Origin: Bacilli bacterium
Lineage (GTDB): Bacteria; Bacillota_I; Bacilli_A; ML615J-28; CAG-698
Assembly (NCBI GenBank): GCA_028691715.1
Contig: JAQUYR010000012.1
Span: 1 to 25,793, forward strand
DNA length: 25,793 nt
Direction of reading: 5' to 3'
Shown: piece by piece, positions 1 to 7,947 of the stretch
How positions within the stretch are numbered: the first letter of the stretch is position 1
How the letters are laid out: every line of letters begins with the position of its first letter
Notes under the pieces: model-generated
Told to the model about the DNA's origin: nothing
Database searches by the model: none
Seen by the model: only the letters and a program-made list of their open reading frames with translations
Position numbers and translations under genes: made by a program

Positions 1-241
1 TATTGAGCAATCAAAAGAAGCTGATATATGCCTAGTAGTAGGGGACAAGATGAGCAATAATTGTCAATCATTAAAAAAAATTGTTGAAAAAGAAAACAAT
101 ATCAAAACATATTTGATAGAAAGCCCTATAGACCTAGAAAAAATAGATCTTAAAAATGTGAACGTTGTTGCTGTCACTTCTGGAGCATCAACTCCAAAGG
201 AAATTGTTGATCGCGTGATTCAAAGGTTAAAAGAAATATAA
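1..241 (+). CDS. ispH: 4-hydroxy-3-methylbut-2-enyl diphosphate reductase IspH, C-terminal part
   Basis: Only the last 79 codons are inside the window; the reading frame begins at base 2 and the start lies to the left. The translation has the typical IspH tail: VVGDKMSNNCQSL, then YLIESP, then VTSGASTPKEIV and a final short helix. IspH is the last enzyme of the MEP isoprenoid pathway. It reductively dehydroxylates HMBPP to IPP and DMAPP using a [4Fe-4S] cluster. The cluster cysteines lie upstream of this fragment, so integrity cannot be judged. An internal ATG at base 50 is not the true start, because homology continues upstream of it. The gene is convergent with pheT, and the two share a hairpin terminator. 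Confidence 0.9.
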   Translation, partial: IEQSKEADICLVVGDKMSNNCQSLKKIVEKENNIKTYLIESPIDLEKIDLKNVNVVAVTSGASTPKEIVDRVIQRLKEI

Positions 242-246
242 TAAAT

Positions 247-274
247 AAAAATCACCTTTTCAGGTGATTTTTTT
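247..274. terminator. Bidirectional intrinsic terminator between ispH and pheT
   Basis: A perfect stem pairs AAAAATCACCT (247-257) with AGGTGATTTTT (262-272) around the loop TTTC. A T-run follows on the plus strand, and the A-run before it serves as the U-tract on the minus strand. It lies 6 bases after the ispH stop and runs into the pheT stop codon, so it can serve both convergent genes. Confidence 0.85.
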
Positions 275-2666
275 ATGCTCTTAACTGAGCATTGTGTTCT
301 TTAGTTAGTTCTTTTAGTATCTTGTTTACTTTGTTATTGATGATGTCATCTGTTAGTGTTTCAAAAGAAGTGAATGTCATCTTTATAGCTATTGATTTTT
401 CATCTTTACCAATTTTATCTCCACTATAAATATCAAATATTTTCACATCGCTCAAGCCTTTTTTATCAGTTTTCTTGATTGTTGAAACAATAGATGATGC
501 TAAAACATCATTTTTAACAACAATAGCGATATCTCTCTCAACACTAGGTACCTTTGTAATTGCCTTGTAAATTGGAGTGTCATGTTTAATATTAAGAAGA
601 CTTTCAATTTTAATCTCAGCAACATAGACACCCTCAAGATCTCTATCCTGAGCATACTTTGGATGTAATTCTCCAATAAAACCTATTTCTTTACCGTTAT
701 ATAGAATTATAGCTGTTCGTTTAGGATGCATTTCTTTTATATCTTTTTCCAGTGGTAAATAATCCAGTTCTACTCCTAAGGATTTGAATGCAGCATCAAC
801 TATTCCCTTGATTAAATAAAAATCAACATTCTCACTTTTACCGCTCCATAAAGTATCAGAAAACTTATTTGCCATAGAAATTGCCAAGACTTCTTCTTCT
901 TTATTTGTCACTAAATTGTAATATACCTTTCCAATCTCGAAAACAGCAATATCCTTCATTTTACGAGCGAAATCATATTCTACAACCTCTAAAATGCTTG
1001 GTATGAGTCCCATTCTTAAGCATTTTCTTTCTTTACTTATTGAATTAAGAAGAGAAATCTGCTCACTATTATCATAATGATTATAATCAAATGCTTGATT
1101 TTTATCTTCTGATAACAATGAATAGGTGATTATTTCATCAAGTCCTAATCCCAAAAGTGCATGACGAAGCGTTCTTCGATTAGTCTGGTAATCAGTATAA
1201 GCTCCTCTTAAAGCTGATTCTGGTAAAGTAAGTGGTAATTTATCATATCCATGTATTCTGCCTATTTCTTCGACCAAATCTGCTTTGATTTTAATATCAC
1301 TTCGGCGATTTGGCACCTTAACAATGATGTCATCTTCAGATAAAACTTCAAATCTTAACGCCTTAACAATCCTTTCAATCTCTTCACGCTCTACTCTAAT
1401 ACCTAAAACTTTGCTGACATAATCCTCATGGATTGGTATCACTGTGTCTTCTATCTTTTCAACACCAGCAACAGCCTCTTTCTTTAAAACTCTGGCATTA
1501 GCTAGTGTTTGTAACAGATAGGAAGCATAATCAAGAGCTAATTTTGTCCGATTAGTATCAACACCACGCTCAAATCTAATAGAAGCCTCGCTGCGAAGTC
1601 CTAGTCTGGAAGATGTTGCTCTGATTGATGCTGGATCGAAGATTGCTGCTTCAAGGATCATATTCTTTGTTTCGGTTGTTATTTCGGTATCAAGTCCTCC
1701 CATAACACCAGCAATTGCTACTGGTTTTACGCCATCAGTAATCACTAAATCACTATCTTTTAATTCTCTTTCAATTTCATCTAGAGTAACGATTTTTTCA
1801 TTTTCTTCAGCATTTCTTACTTTTATTATCTTACCCAATTTATCACTGTCAAAAGCGTGTAATGGCTGTCCATATAGCGCCTGAATGTAGTTTGTAATGT
1901 CAACTACATTATTTATCGGTCTTACTCCAAAAGCGATTAGACGCGAAGTAAGCCATTCAGGAGATTCCTTTATTTCAATATCTTTATATGCTTTTGCATA
2001 GTATAGGCTACATTTTTTTGAAGCAATTGAAACAGCAACATTATCCATTGTTGACTCTTTGTCTTCAAGAACCCGATAGGCCAATTCCTTTAATGGACGA
2101 TTAAAAATAGCACTTACTTCATATGCCACTCCTAACATACTCATTAAATCTCCTCTATTTGGAGTAATTGACAAATCGATAATCTCATCACTAAAATTCA
2201 ATGCTTTTAATGGATCATCTCCAGCCTCTACCTCTTTTTCAAAATAATAGATGCCACTTTGATATTTTTCAGGAACATACTTTTTTTCCATTCCCAGTTC
2301 CTGTAATGAACATATCATCCCATTTGATTCAACGCCTCTGATTTTGGATTTCTTAATCTTAAAATCCCCTGGTAATACCGCCCCGCTTACCGCAACTATT
2401 ACATATTGGCCTGATGCAACATTTGGAGCACCACACACAATTTGAAGCACTTCTTTTTTAACATCTACCTGACAAATCGACAGATGATCAGAATCAGGAT
2501 GTTTTTCCTTTGATAAGACATGCCCAATAACTAAGTTAGTTCCTTCAATAACCTTATCAATTCCTTCAACCTCAGTTGAATACAAACTCAATTTATCTAC
2601 AAGTTCATTAACAGCTATTCCTGTTAAATCGACTAATTCATTTAACCATTCTAATTTTACTCTCAT
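273..2666 (-). CDS. pheT: Phenylalanine--tRNA ligase beta subunit
   Basis: This is the 797-residue beta chain of the (alpha-beta)2 phenylalanyl-tRNA synthetase, close to the usual length of about 800. Domains in order: an EMAP-like tRNA-binding domain around residues 40-150 (HPDSDHLSICQVD, SNGMICS); the B3/B4 editing domain at roughly 210-390 (NNVVDITNYI, PLHAFD); the B5 domain near 405-480 (VPNRRSDIKIKADLVEEIGR); a catalytically inactive synthetase-like core; and a C-terminal FDX-ACB anticodon-binding domain (VPSVERDIAIVV). The ATG is preceded by a strong AGGAGGT site. It starts 9 bases after the pheS stop, so the two genes form an operon under the upstream T-box. Nothing appears broken. Confidence 0.97.
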   Translation of the reverse strand: MRVKLEWLNELVDLTGIAVNELVDKLSLYSTEVEGIDKVIEGTNLVIGHVLSKEKHPDSDHLSICQVDVKKEVLQIVCGAPNVASGQYVIVAVSGAVLPGDFKIKKSKIRGVESNGMICSLQELGMEKKYVPEKYQSGIYYFEKEVEAGDDPLKALNFSDEIIDLSITPNRGDLMSMLGVAYEVSAIFNRPLKELAYRVLEDKESTMDNVAVSIASKKCSLYYAKAYKDIEIKESPEWLTSRLIAFGVRPINNVVDITNYIQALYGQPLHAFDSDKLGKIIKVRNAEENEKIVTLDEIERELKDSDLVITDGVKPVAIAGVMGGLDTEITTETKNMILEAAIFDPASIRATSSRLGLRSEASIRFERGVDTNRTKLALDYASYLLQTLANARVLKKEAVAGVEKIEDTVIPIHEDYVSKVLGIRVEREEIERIVKALRFEVLSEDDIIVKVPNRRSDIKIKADLVEEIGRIHGYDKLPLTLPESALRGAYTDYQTNRRTLRHALLGLGLDEIITYSLLSEDKNQAFDYNHYDNSEQISLLNSISKERKCLRMGLIPSILEVVEYDFARKMKDIAVFEIGKVYYNLVTNKEEEVLAISMANKFSDTLWSGKSENVDFYLIKGIVDAAFKSLGVELDYLPLEKDIKEMHPKRTAIILYNGKEIGFIGELHPKYAQDRDLEGVYVAEIKIESLLNIKHDTPIYKAITKVPSVERDIAIVVKNDVLASSIVSTIKKTDKKGLSDVKIFDIYSGDKIGKDEKSIAIKMTFTSFETLTDDIINNKVNKILKELTKEHNAQLRA

Positions 2667-2675
2667 AATTACCTC

Positions 2676-3698
2676 CTAAAACTGCCTTAGGAATCTTGGA
2701 TCATTGATATAAAAATTTCTTATATCATCAATTCCGTGTTTTAACATTGTTATTCTCTCAATTCCAATTCCAAAAGCAAAGCCCTGATATTTTTTAGAAT
2801 CATAACCCGCCATATCTAGAACATTAGGGTGAACCATTCCTGCTCCCAAGACCTCAATCCAACCATTTCCTTTGCAAAGATTGCAACCAACACCACCACA
2901 TTTAAAACAAGAAACATCAACCTCAACACTCGGTTCAGTAAATGGAAAATATGAAGGACGAAAACGAACTTTCCTACCATCTCCAAACATTTCTTCAAAA
3001 ACAGCACTTAGTGTTCCTTTTAAATCCGCCATAGAAATATTTTCACCAACAACTAAGCCTTCTAGTTGCATAAATTGATGAGAATGAGTAGCATCGTCAT
3101 CATCACGACGATAAACCTTACCTGGGCAGACAATTTTTATCGGTTTTCCTTTTGATTCAAGCATTGTCCTCGCCTGAACTGGAGAGGTGTGTGTTCTTAA
3201 CAATAGGCTCGGATTAATATAAAATGAATCTTGCATATCGCGTGCTGGATGTCCTTTAGGAAGATTTAACATTTCAAAATTATACAGATCTTCTTCTACT
3301 TCTGGTCCCTCAGCAATATTGTAGCCCATACCTAAGAATATTTCTTCTAGTTCCTCTATTGTTTTTGTCAGAATATGCAGATTCCCCACCTTAATATTTT
3401 TAGCTGGTAGAGTTACATCGATAGCCTCACTCTCAAGTTTTTTATTAACCTCAGCTAAAGCCAGTACTTCTTGTCTCTTAGCGACTTCTTTTTCAATCAT
3501 ATCCTTAAACTCGTTAATTTTTTGCCCAACTTCCTTTTTAGTATCAGCATTGAACTCACGCATTTTTCCTAAAATTTCCTGTAAAGGACTCTTTTTTCCA
3601 AGATATAAAGATTTTGCTTCATATAATTCTTGAATTGTTTTTGCTTCAAGTATTTTTGCTCGTGCTTGATCACGAATTTCAATTAATTTACTGATCAT
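2676..3698 (-). CDS. pheS: Phenylalanine--tRNA ligase alpha subunit
   Basis: This 340-residue class II synthetase alpha chain forms Phe-AMP and charges tRNA-Phe. An N-terminal coiled-coil region (about 1-90) binds tRNA. The catalytic part shows motif 2 (CPGKVYRRDDDDATHSHQF, then QLEGLVV) and motif 3 (GFAFGIGIERITMLKHGIDD). The phenylalanine-pocket region (FRPSYFPFTEPSVEVD) is intact. A zinc-like segment CFKCGGVGCNLCKG follows, as in many bacterial PheS proteins. An AGGAGG site lies 8 bases before the ATG, directly after the T-box terminator. The stop is TAG. Confidence 0.97.
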   Translation of the reverse strand: MISKLIEIRDQARAKILEAKTIQELYEAKSLYLGKKSPLQEILGKMREFNADTKKEVGQKINEFKDMIEKEVAKRQEVLALAEVNKKLESEAIDVTLPAKNIKVGNLHILTKTIEELEEIFLGMGYNIAEGPEVEEDLYNFEMLNLPKGHPARDMQDSFYINPSLLLRTHTSPVQARTMLESKGKPIKIVCPGKVYRRDDDDATHSHQFMQLEGLVVGENISMADLKGTLSAVFEEMFGDGRKVRFRPSYFPFTEPSVEVDVSCFKCGGVGCNLCKGNGWIEVLGAGMVHPNVLDMAGYDSKKYQGFAFGIGIERITMLKHGIDDIRNFYINDPRFLRQF

Positions 3699-3718
3699 AT
3701 ATTTTCCTCCTAAAATAT

Positions 3719-3749
3719 AAAAAGCCCTTGAAAAATAATTCCAAGGACT
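3719..3749 (-). terminator. Intrinsic terminator of the pheST T-box
   Basis: In the transcript, AGTCCTTG (3749-3742) pairs with CAAGGGCT (3730-3723), with one G-U pair, across an 11-base loop. A U-run follows. The T-box sequence lies 5 bases before the stem, the normal arrangement for competition between terminator and antiterminator. The pheS ribosome site follows directly. Confidence 0.88.
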
Positions 3750-3951
3750 GTTAGATACAGCGGTACCACCTCGGTTCGTAAATTTTTTACGCCCCTCTTA
3801 TATTTTTAACGCTATTATTTGCGGACTTGATTAGAGTCACTCGAAAGATGAATTCGCAATGTTTTTGCCTATGAATTTCCAGTCTATGATTCATATTCCC
3901 TGTTAACAAAAAGACTATTTGCTACTACTTCTTTGTCATAGTTTTATTTAT
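3719..3951 (-). promoter_or_regulatory. T-box leader of pheST, Phe (UUC) specifier
   Basis: In the minus-strand transcript, AGGTGGTACCGCTGTATCT (about 3754-3772) matches the conserved T-box sequence that binds the acceptor end of uncharged tRNA. It sits just before a terminator stem. At the 5' side, AAGTAGTAG resembles the AGUA strand of the specifier loop. Across from it, GAA-UUC-A places a UUC Phe codon at 3850-3852. Established mechanism: uncharged tRNA-Phe pairs with the specifier and T-box bulge and prevents termination. The specifier matches the downstream genes. The exact Stem I fold was drawn by eye. Confidence 0.93.
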
Positions 3952-3957
3952 AGATAG

Positions 3958-3986
3958 ATTATATCATTATCATTTTCAATTTGCAA
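3958..3986 (-). promoter_or_regulatory. Sigma-A type promoter for pheST
   Basis: The minus strand reads TTGCAA (3986-3981), a 17-base spacer, then TATAAT (3963-3958). The predicted transcription start near 3951 falls just before the T-box Stem I. The -35 begins 8 bases after the stop of the ABC-F gene. No terminator was seen between them, so some read-through into pheST is possible. Confidence 0.8.
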
Positions 3987-3993
3987 GCACTTT

Positions 3994-5472
3994 TTAAAGG
4001 TTGATTTGGATAGTAGAAACCTTTTCTAAAAATGCTTCATCATGCTCAACAAAGATAATTGTCGGTTTATACTCTAACAATAATTTCTCAATTTGAATTC
4101 TTGAAAAGATATCAATATAATTTAAAGGTTCATCCCAGATATATAAGTGTGCTTTTTCTGATAAGCTTTTAGCAATCAGAACTTTTTTCTTCTGCCCACT
4201 GCTATAATCCTTTAAATCCTTTTCAAATTGATCACGGGTAAAATCCAGTTTTATTAAAATCGTTTTAAATAAACTCTCATCAATATCATTTTTATTTATA
4301 TATTCCTTTAAATTTCCCTTTAAAAAAGACATATCCTGAGGTACATAGGAAATGATTAAATTACTCCCCCGACCAAAATCACCATTATACCTAATATCAT
4401 CACCTTTAATCAATTTAAGAATGCTCGATTTACCTGTTCCATTTCTGCCTTTTATCGCTATTCTATCTCCTTCATTAATCATAAAATTGATATTATCACA
4501 TACCAACCTATTATTATAATATATAGAAACATTGTTTAGATAAACCAAATTGCTTGTGTAATATTGAAGCGGTGAAATCTTTAAACTATCGCTTCTCTCA
4601 ATATTTTTTAGAAGTTTATTTTTATCCTCGATGGCTTTTGTTTGTAAACTTTCAATATTTTTCGAGCGTTTCATCATTTTCGCAGCCTTGTGACCTATTC
4701 TTCCTTTATCTGGTTTTATCCCTGATACCCGAATACCATTTTTTGTTTTTTCTACAGCTGCTGACCACTTTGCTGTTTCAAGTTTGGCTTTATTCAATCT
4801 TTTTATATCTTTTTTTAATTTATCATTTTCGCTAATTTCATATTCATCCTGTATTTTTTTATTATAATACCAGGAAGAAAAATTTCCCTTTTGAATTTCA
4901 ATATTGTTTTTATTAATAGCTATGATATGATCAATTGTATTATCTAAAAATCTCGCATCATGAGAGACAAGAATAAATCCTGTTTTCGAGTTAAGATATT
5001 TAGCAACAATCATTCTCGTTTCTAAATCTAAATGATTTGTTGGCTCATCAATCAACAAAAAACTATTTTTTTTGAGAAAAAGTGCCACCAGTAATATTTT
5101 AGTCTGCTCTCCTTTACTCAATGTGTTATAAGAACGATAAAGACATTCCTCATTAATTCTAATTTTGGATATTTCTCTTTTTAATTCCCAAAAATCATAC
5201 TCCCTATTAATATCATTGATGATATCAATAGTCTTTTTTCTAAAATCTTTAATATTAAAAGGAAAGTACTCAAACTCAACAGTTTTATCAATAGTCCCAC
5301 TATGCTCATACTTTTCCATCAACAGATTAAGAAACGTCGTCTTTCCTCTTCCGTTTCTCCCAACAAATCCCAGTTTCCAATCAGTATCAATTTGAAAAGA
5401 AATATTTTCAAAGATATTATCAAAACTTCCAGGATAGCAAAAAGTTAAATTGTTTACATTTATTAATGACAT
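3994..5472 (-). CDS. ABC-F ribosomal protection protein, Lsa-like
   Basis: This 492-residue protein has two fused ABC ATPase domains and no membrane segment, as in ABC-F proteins that bind the ribosomal E site. Domain 1: Walker A GRNGRGKT (38-45), signature LSKGEQ (118-123), Walker B LLIDEP (139-144). Domain 2: Walker A KGRNGTGKSS (341-350), signature SSGQK (424-428), Walker B LYIWDEP. The linker at about 200-300 holds GIKPDKGRIGHKAAKMMKRS, a pattern I associate with the Lsa/Vga/Vml resistance group. The N-terminal sequence MSLINVNNLTF and IDTDWKLGFVGRNGRGK looks Lsa-like. Family knowledge predicts protection against lincosamides, pleuromutilins and streptogramin A; the spectrum here is inferred. 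An AAGGAGG site precedes the ATG. It has its own promoter and an attenuator-like leader. Confidence 0.88.
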   Translation of the reverse strand: MSLINVNNLTFCYPGSFDNIFENISFQIDTDWKLGFVGRNGRGKTTFLNLLMEKYEHSGTIDKTVEFEYFPFNIKDFRKKTIDIINDINREYDFWELKREISKIRINEECLYRSYNTLSKGEQTKILLVALFLKKNSFLLIDEPTNHLDLETRMIVAKYLNSKTGFILVSHDARFLDNTIDHIIAINKNNIEIQKGNFSSWYYNKKIQDEYEISENDKLKKDIKRLNKAKLETAKWSAAVEKTKNGIRVSGIKPDKGRIGHKAAKMMKRSKNIESLQTKAIEDKNKLLKNIERSDSLKISPLQYYTSNLVYLNNVSIYYNNRLVCDNINFMINEGDRIAIKGRNGTGKSSILKLIKGDDIRYNGDFGRGSNLIISYVPQDMSFLKGNLKEYINKNDIDESLFKTILIKLDFTRDQFEKDLKDYSSGQKKKVLIAKSLSEKAHLYIWDEPLNYIDIFSRIQIEKLLLEYKPTIIFVEHDEAFLEKVSTIQINL

Positions 5473-5681
5473 ATATTTCCTCCTTATTAAAAAATGTCAC
5501 AAGAAAGCCAATTCTTGCAACATTAATATCAAAAGGTAGATACCTATATTCACTAATTTATTTAGAAGTTAACTTTCTTGCTTGAGCAAACGAAAAAACC
5601 TGGCTTTTGCCAATCGCGTTTACCCTATTAAATTAATTAGCAAGAAATTTTACGCATCTTTTCAACTCCTTCATCATCTAT
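5473..5681 (-). promoter_or_regulatory. Attenuator-like leader of the ABC-F gene
   Basis: The leader of about 209 nt encodes a six-codon peptide and then several competing pairings. Segment 1, TTTCTTGC (5647-5640, inside the leader ORF), is complementary to segment 2, GCAAGAAA (5581-5574). Segment 2 can instead pair with segment 4, CTTTCTTG (5507-5500). Segment 4 otherwise closes a hairpin with segment 3, CAAGAA (5517-5512), which is followed five bases later by six T. A second hairpin, TTGGC-AAAA-GCCAG (5613-5600), is followed by a T6 run, and AGGT-ATCT-ACCT forms a third near 5540. Ribosome stalling on the leader ORF would free segment 2 and disrupt the 3:4 hairpin. ABC-F resistance genes such as vmlR and vga-type genes are known to be controlled by ribosome-mediated attenuation. 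The folds were made by eye. Confidence 0.6.
5637..5657 (-). CDS. Six-residue leader peptide MRKISC upstream of the ABC-F gene
   Basis: ATG-CGT-AAA-ATT-TCT-TGC-TAA is preceded by AAGGAG at a spacing of 8 bases, a better ribosome site than chance would usually give. It starts about 25 nt after the predicted transcription start. Its last codons form one side of a leader helix, which fits a regulatory rather than structural role. Translation is unproven. Confidence 0.55.
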   Translation of the reverse strand: MRKISC

Positions 5682-5687
5682 ACAAAT

Positions 5688-5715
5688 ATTTTAACATTTT
5701 TTCCCAAGATGTCAA
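5688..5715 (-). promoter_or_regulatory. Promoter of the ABC-F gene
   Basis: The minus strand reads TTGACA (5715-5710), a perfect -35, then a 16-base spacer ending in TGT, then TAAAAT (5693-5688), an extended -10. The start is predicted near 5681. It begins 4 bases after the stop of the S51 peptidase gene, so the ABC-F gene is transcribed independently. Confidence 0.75.
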
Positions 5716-5718
5716 TTA

Positions 5719-6429
5719 CTATAATTCAAACACTTCTTTTTCTTTTAATTCTTTTTTGATAAGATTACCATCTTCATTCTTTAATATGAAAGCTTTTTTG
5801 TTTGGATTATCCTTAATTATATAATACTTACCATCCTCTTCAACAAGAGCTGTTTGGTTTTCAAGAGCTATTCCAGATAAATTATCACCCAATATCATAT
5901 CATCATAACCCCCTCTATCCTGTTCATCATAATGTGGAGAATGTGAAGCCTTTATAAGACCTAGTCCCTTCACGCAAGAATAACTCCAATCTTCCTTCCC
6001 AGTGAAAGCCTCACTATCACTATAGCCATAAATAAACCAACAAATCGAACCAGCGCTTATTCCCGATAAAACCGTTCCTCTCAGATAGGCTTTTTTAAGA
6101 TAGTTATTGATATTAAGCTCTTGCCATTTTTTCATCATGGTTAAGGTATCGCCACCACCAACATAAATTATATTGCTATTTACAATCAGGCTTTCTATTT
6201 CTTGATCATTATATTTTTCTGCCATTAAATTAAGTGAGGAAACTTGACATCCCTTGTCACCAAAATAATTCTTTATTAAATCAATGTATCCGCAAGCATC
6301 ATTACTAGCTGTTGGGATGAATAACAATCTTGGATTTTTCTCTTTACAAAGACTAACAATAAAATTGTCAATTGAATTGGTTTCATTTTGTCTTAACTCA
6401 CCGCCACCTATTGCTACTATTTTACCCAT
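5719..6429 (-). CDS. Peptidase family S51 (PepE/YgaJ-like) serine hydrolase
   Basis: This 236-residue cytoplasmic protein has no signal peptide. The class I glutaminase-like fold is visible as MGKIVAIGGGEL, LLFIPTAS, IIYVGGGDT and the nucleophile elbow LSGISAGSICW. Ser125 is the likely nucleophile, and SPHYDEQ provides the likely His166. The family includes Salmonella PepE, an Asp-X dipeptidase, and Listeria and Bacillus relatives of uncertain substrate. The sequence looks closer to the Bacillus YgaJ branch than to classical PepE, so Asp-specificity should not be assumed. AGGAGA lies before the ATG. The gene is divergent from clpP. Its stop almost touches the promoter of the next gene. Confidence 0.85.
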   Translation of the reverse strand: MGKIVAIGGGELRQNETNSIDNFIVSLCKEKNPRLLFIPTASNDACGYIDLIKNYFGDKGCQVSSLNLMAEKYNDQEIESLIVNSNIIYVGGGDTLTMMKKWQELNINNYLKKAYLRGTVLSGISAGSICWFIYGYSDSEAFTGKEDWSYSCVKGLGLIKASHSPHYDEQDRGGYDDMILGDNLSGIALENQTALVEEDGKYYIIKDNPNKKAFILKNEDGNLIKKELKEKEVFEL

Positions 6430-6449
6430 ATATTTATCTCCTTTTCATT

Positions 6450-6478
6450 ATTGTACTCTTAAAAATGATTTTAAACAA
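6450..6478 (-). promoter_or_regulatory. Candidate promoter of the S51 peptidase gene
   Basis: The minus strand reads TTGTTT, a 17-base spacer, then TACAAT. The predicted start near 6443 would leave a leader of only about 14 nt, just enough for the AGGAGA site. Spacing is good, but the hexamers are imperfect and the region is AT-rich. Confidence 0.4.
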
Positions 6479-6557
6479 TATATAATTAATTTATCTCTTC
6501 CTTTAAAATAAGTTTTATGATAATATTATAGTACAAAATTGTTTAGGAGGTAAATAT

Positions 6558-7151
6558 ATGAGTTACTATATTCCTTATGTTATTGAACGCACTTCGATGG
6601 GAGAACGCTCATATGACATATATTCAAGATTATTACAGGATAGAATTGTCCTGTTAAGTGGAGAAATAGATGATGGCTTAGCATCTTCAATCGTTGCTCA
6701 ACTTTTATTTCTGGCAGCCGAAGATCCTAAAAAGGATATCTATTTATATATCAATTCTCCAGGAGGAAGTATTACAGCCGGAATGGCAATCTATGATACC
6801 ATGAATTTTATCACTCCCCATGTCTCAACAATTTGTATAGGTATGGCCGCCTCTATGGCTGCATTTCTCTTAGCAGCAGGAAAGAAAGGCAAACGCTATG
6901 CTCTTCCAAATAGTGAGATATTGATCCATCAACCAATGGGAGGTGCTCAAGGGCAAGCGACTGAAATCCAAATTGTTGCTGAACACATCCAAAAAGTTAA
7001 GGAAAGAATGAATATCATCTTATCAGAAAAAACAGGAAAATCCGTTGAACAGATTAAACTCGATACTGAAAGAGATAAATATATGTTCTCTGAGGAAGCC
7101 AAAAATTATGGCTTAATCGACGAGGTTATGGCTAAACAAGACTTGAAATAA
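6558..7151 (+). CDS. clpP: ATP-dependent Clp protease proteolytic subunit ClpP
   Basis: The 197 residues match the family length of about 195. It is a self-compartmentalising serine protease that forms tetradecamers and works with ClpX or ClpC-type unfoldases. The catalytic triad is visible: Ser99 in GMAASMA, His124 in ILIHQPMGG, and Asp173 in DTERDKY. The conserved YINSPGGS segment is also present. AGGAGG precedes the ATG by 8 bases. I saw no CtsR-type heptad repeat upstream, and the promoter is unclear in very AT-rich DNA. Besides protein quality control, ClpP would be expected to degrade Spx, whose gene lies 3 kb away. Confidence 0.97.
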   Translation: MSYYIPYVIERTSMGERSYDIYSRLLQDRIVLLSGEIDDGLASSIVAQLLFLAAEDPKKDIYLYINSPGGSITAGMAIYDTMNFITPHVSTICIGMAASMAAFLLAAGKKGKRYALPNSEILIHQPMGGAQGQATEIQIVAEHIQKVKERMNIILSEKTGKSVEQIKLDTERDKYMFSEEAKNYGLIDEVMAKQDLK

Positions 7152-7186
7152 AAAAGTAGTTAAGGTGTTCGCCTTAACTACTTTTT
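7151..7186. terminator. Bidirectional terminator between clpP and nadK
   Basis: A 15-bp perfect stem pairs 7151-7165 (ending GTAGTTAAGG) with 7172-7186 (starting CCTTAACTAC) around the loop TGTTCG. The outer arms are A5 and T5, so it functions in both directions. It starts on the last base of the clpP stop and overlaps the nadK stop. Confidence 0.9.
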
Positions 7187-7943
7187 ACTTTAAGAAAGCT
7201 TTTTTTACTCTATCCCAAAAGATAGTATCTCTTTTAGAGATTATATTTACAAATTTATCAGATAAACGAATATCGATTTCTTCAACATCCTTAAAATTAT
7301 ATTCTCTACCATCAATACTCAAATATATATTTTTTGATTCATTAGTTTTTAAGGTCAATAAAGTTCCCTTGCTGAGAATTATTGGTGAAGAGATAGCATT
7401 ATAAACAGTATTGTTCAAAGCAGCAAATTCTGTTAATTGAAAGGCTTCAATAGCAGGATCAAGAATACTTCCCCCAAGTGATTTATTGAAGGCGGTAGAT
7501 CCTGTTGGAGGTGAAACTAACATTCCTGTTCCTCTGAACATTTCAAAAGTTTTACCATTTATACATACTTCAATTATTTGTGTATGAATGGGATTTATTA
7601 GAGAAACTTCATTAACAGCATACCCTTTTTCTTCTTTTTCTTTATTTCTGATAGTAAATTCCAATAAGCGATACTTGTTTTCCTTGCATTCTTTTTGGGC
7701 AACCATTGCCACAGCTTTTTCAAATTCATCATACTCAAAATCAGTAAAGAAACCGAGATTACCAGTTTTGATGCCTATGAACTTTACCTCATCAATAATA
7801 TTCATATATTTGTGGATAGCTCCGAGCATTGTTCCATCACCACCAAAAGAAAAGACCAAATCTGGTTGTTTTTCATCATACTCCAGAAAAGATAATTTTT
7901 CTTTCAATTTTTCTTCATATTTTCCATAAAAAACATACTTCAT
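7185..7943 (-). CDS. nadK: NAD kinase
   Basis: This 252-residue cytoplasmic enzyme phosphorylates NAD to NADP. The GGDGT motif is at 34-38 with the catalytic Asp36. NE is at 111-112 in NEVSLIN. The glycine-rich GTGMLVSPPTGSTAFNKS segment binds NAD. The length suits the short Bacillus-type enzymes (about 265). The start is separated from the relQ stop by only 4 bases, and the GGTGAT overlapping that stop acts as the ribosome site, so the two genes are co-transcribed and possibly translationally coupled. Confidence 0.96.
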   Translation of the reverse strand: MKYVFYGKYEEKLKEKLSFLEYDEKQPDLVFSFGGDGTMLGAIHKYMNIIDEVKFIGIKTGNLGFFTDFEYDEFEKAVAMVAQKECKENKYRLLEFTIRNKEKEEKGYAVNEVSLINPIHTQIIEVCINGKTFEMFRGTGMLVSPPTGSTAFNKSLGGSILDPAIEAFQLTEFAALNNTVYNAISSPIILSKGTLLTLKTNESKNIYLSIDGREYNFKDVEEIDIRLSDKFVNIISKRDTIFWDRVKKAFLK

Positions 7944-7947
7944 AATA

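Noticed and set aside
2816..3078. Short open frames on both strands overlapping pheS
   Set aside because: They lie entirely within a strongly supported pheS reading frame and have no ribosome sites.
4554..5395. Plus-strand open frames opposite the ABC-F gene
   Set aside because: They are shadows of the minus-strand gene and have low-complexity Phe/Leu/Ser content and no initiation signals.
6480..6557. CtsR operator or clear promoter before clpP
   Set aside because: No GGTCAAA-type direct heptads are present, and several weak -10 matches in AT-rich DNA cannot be told apart.
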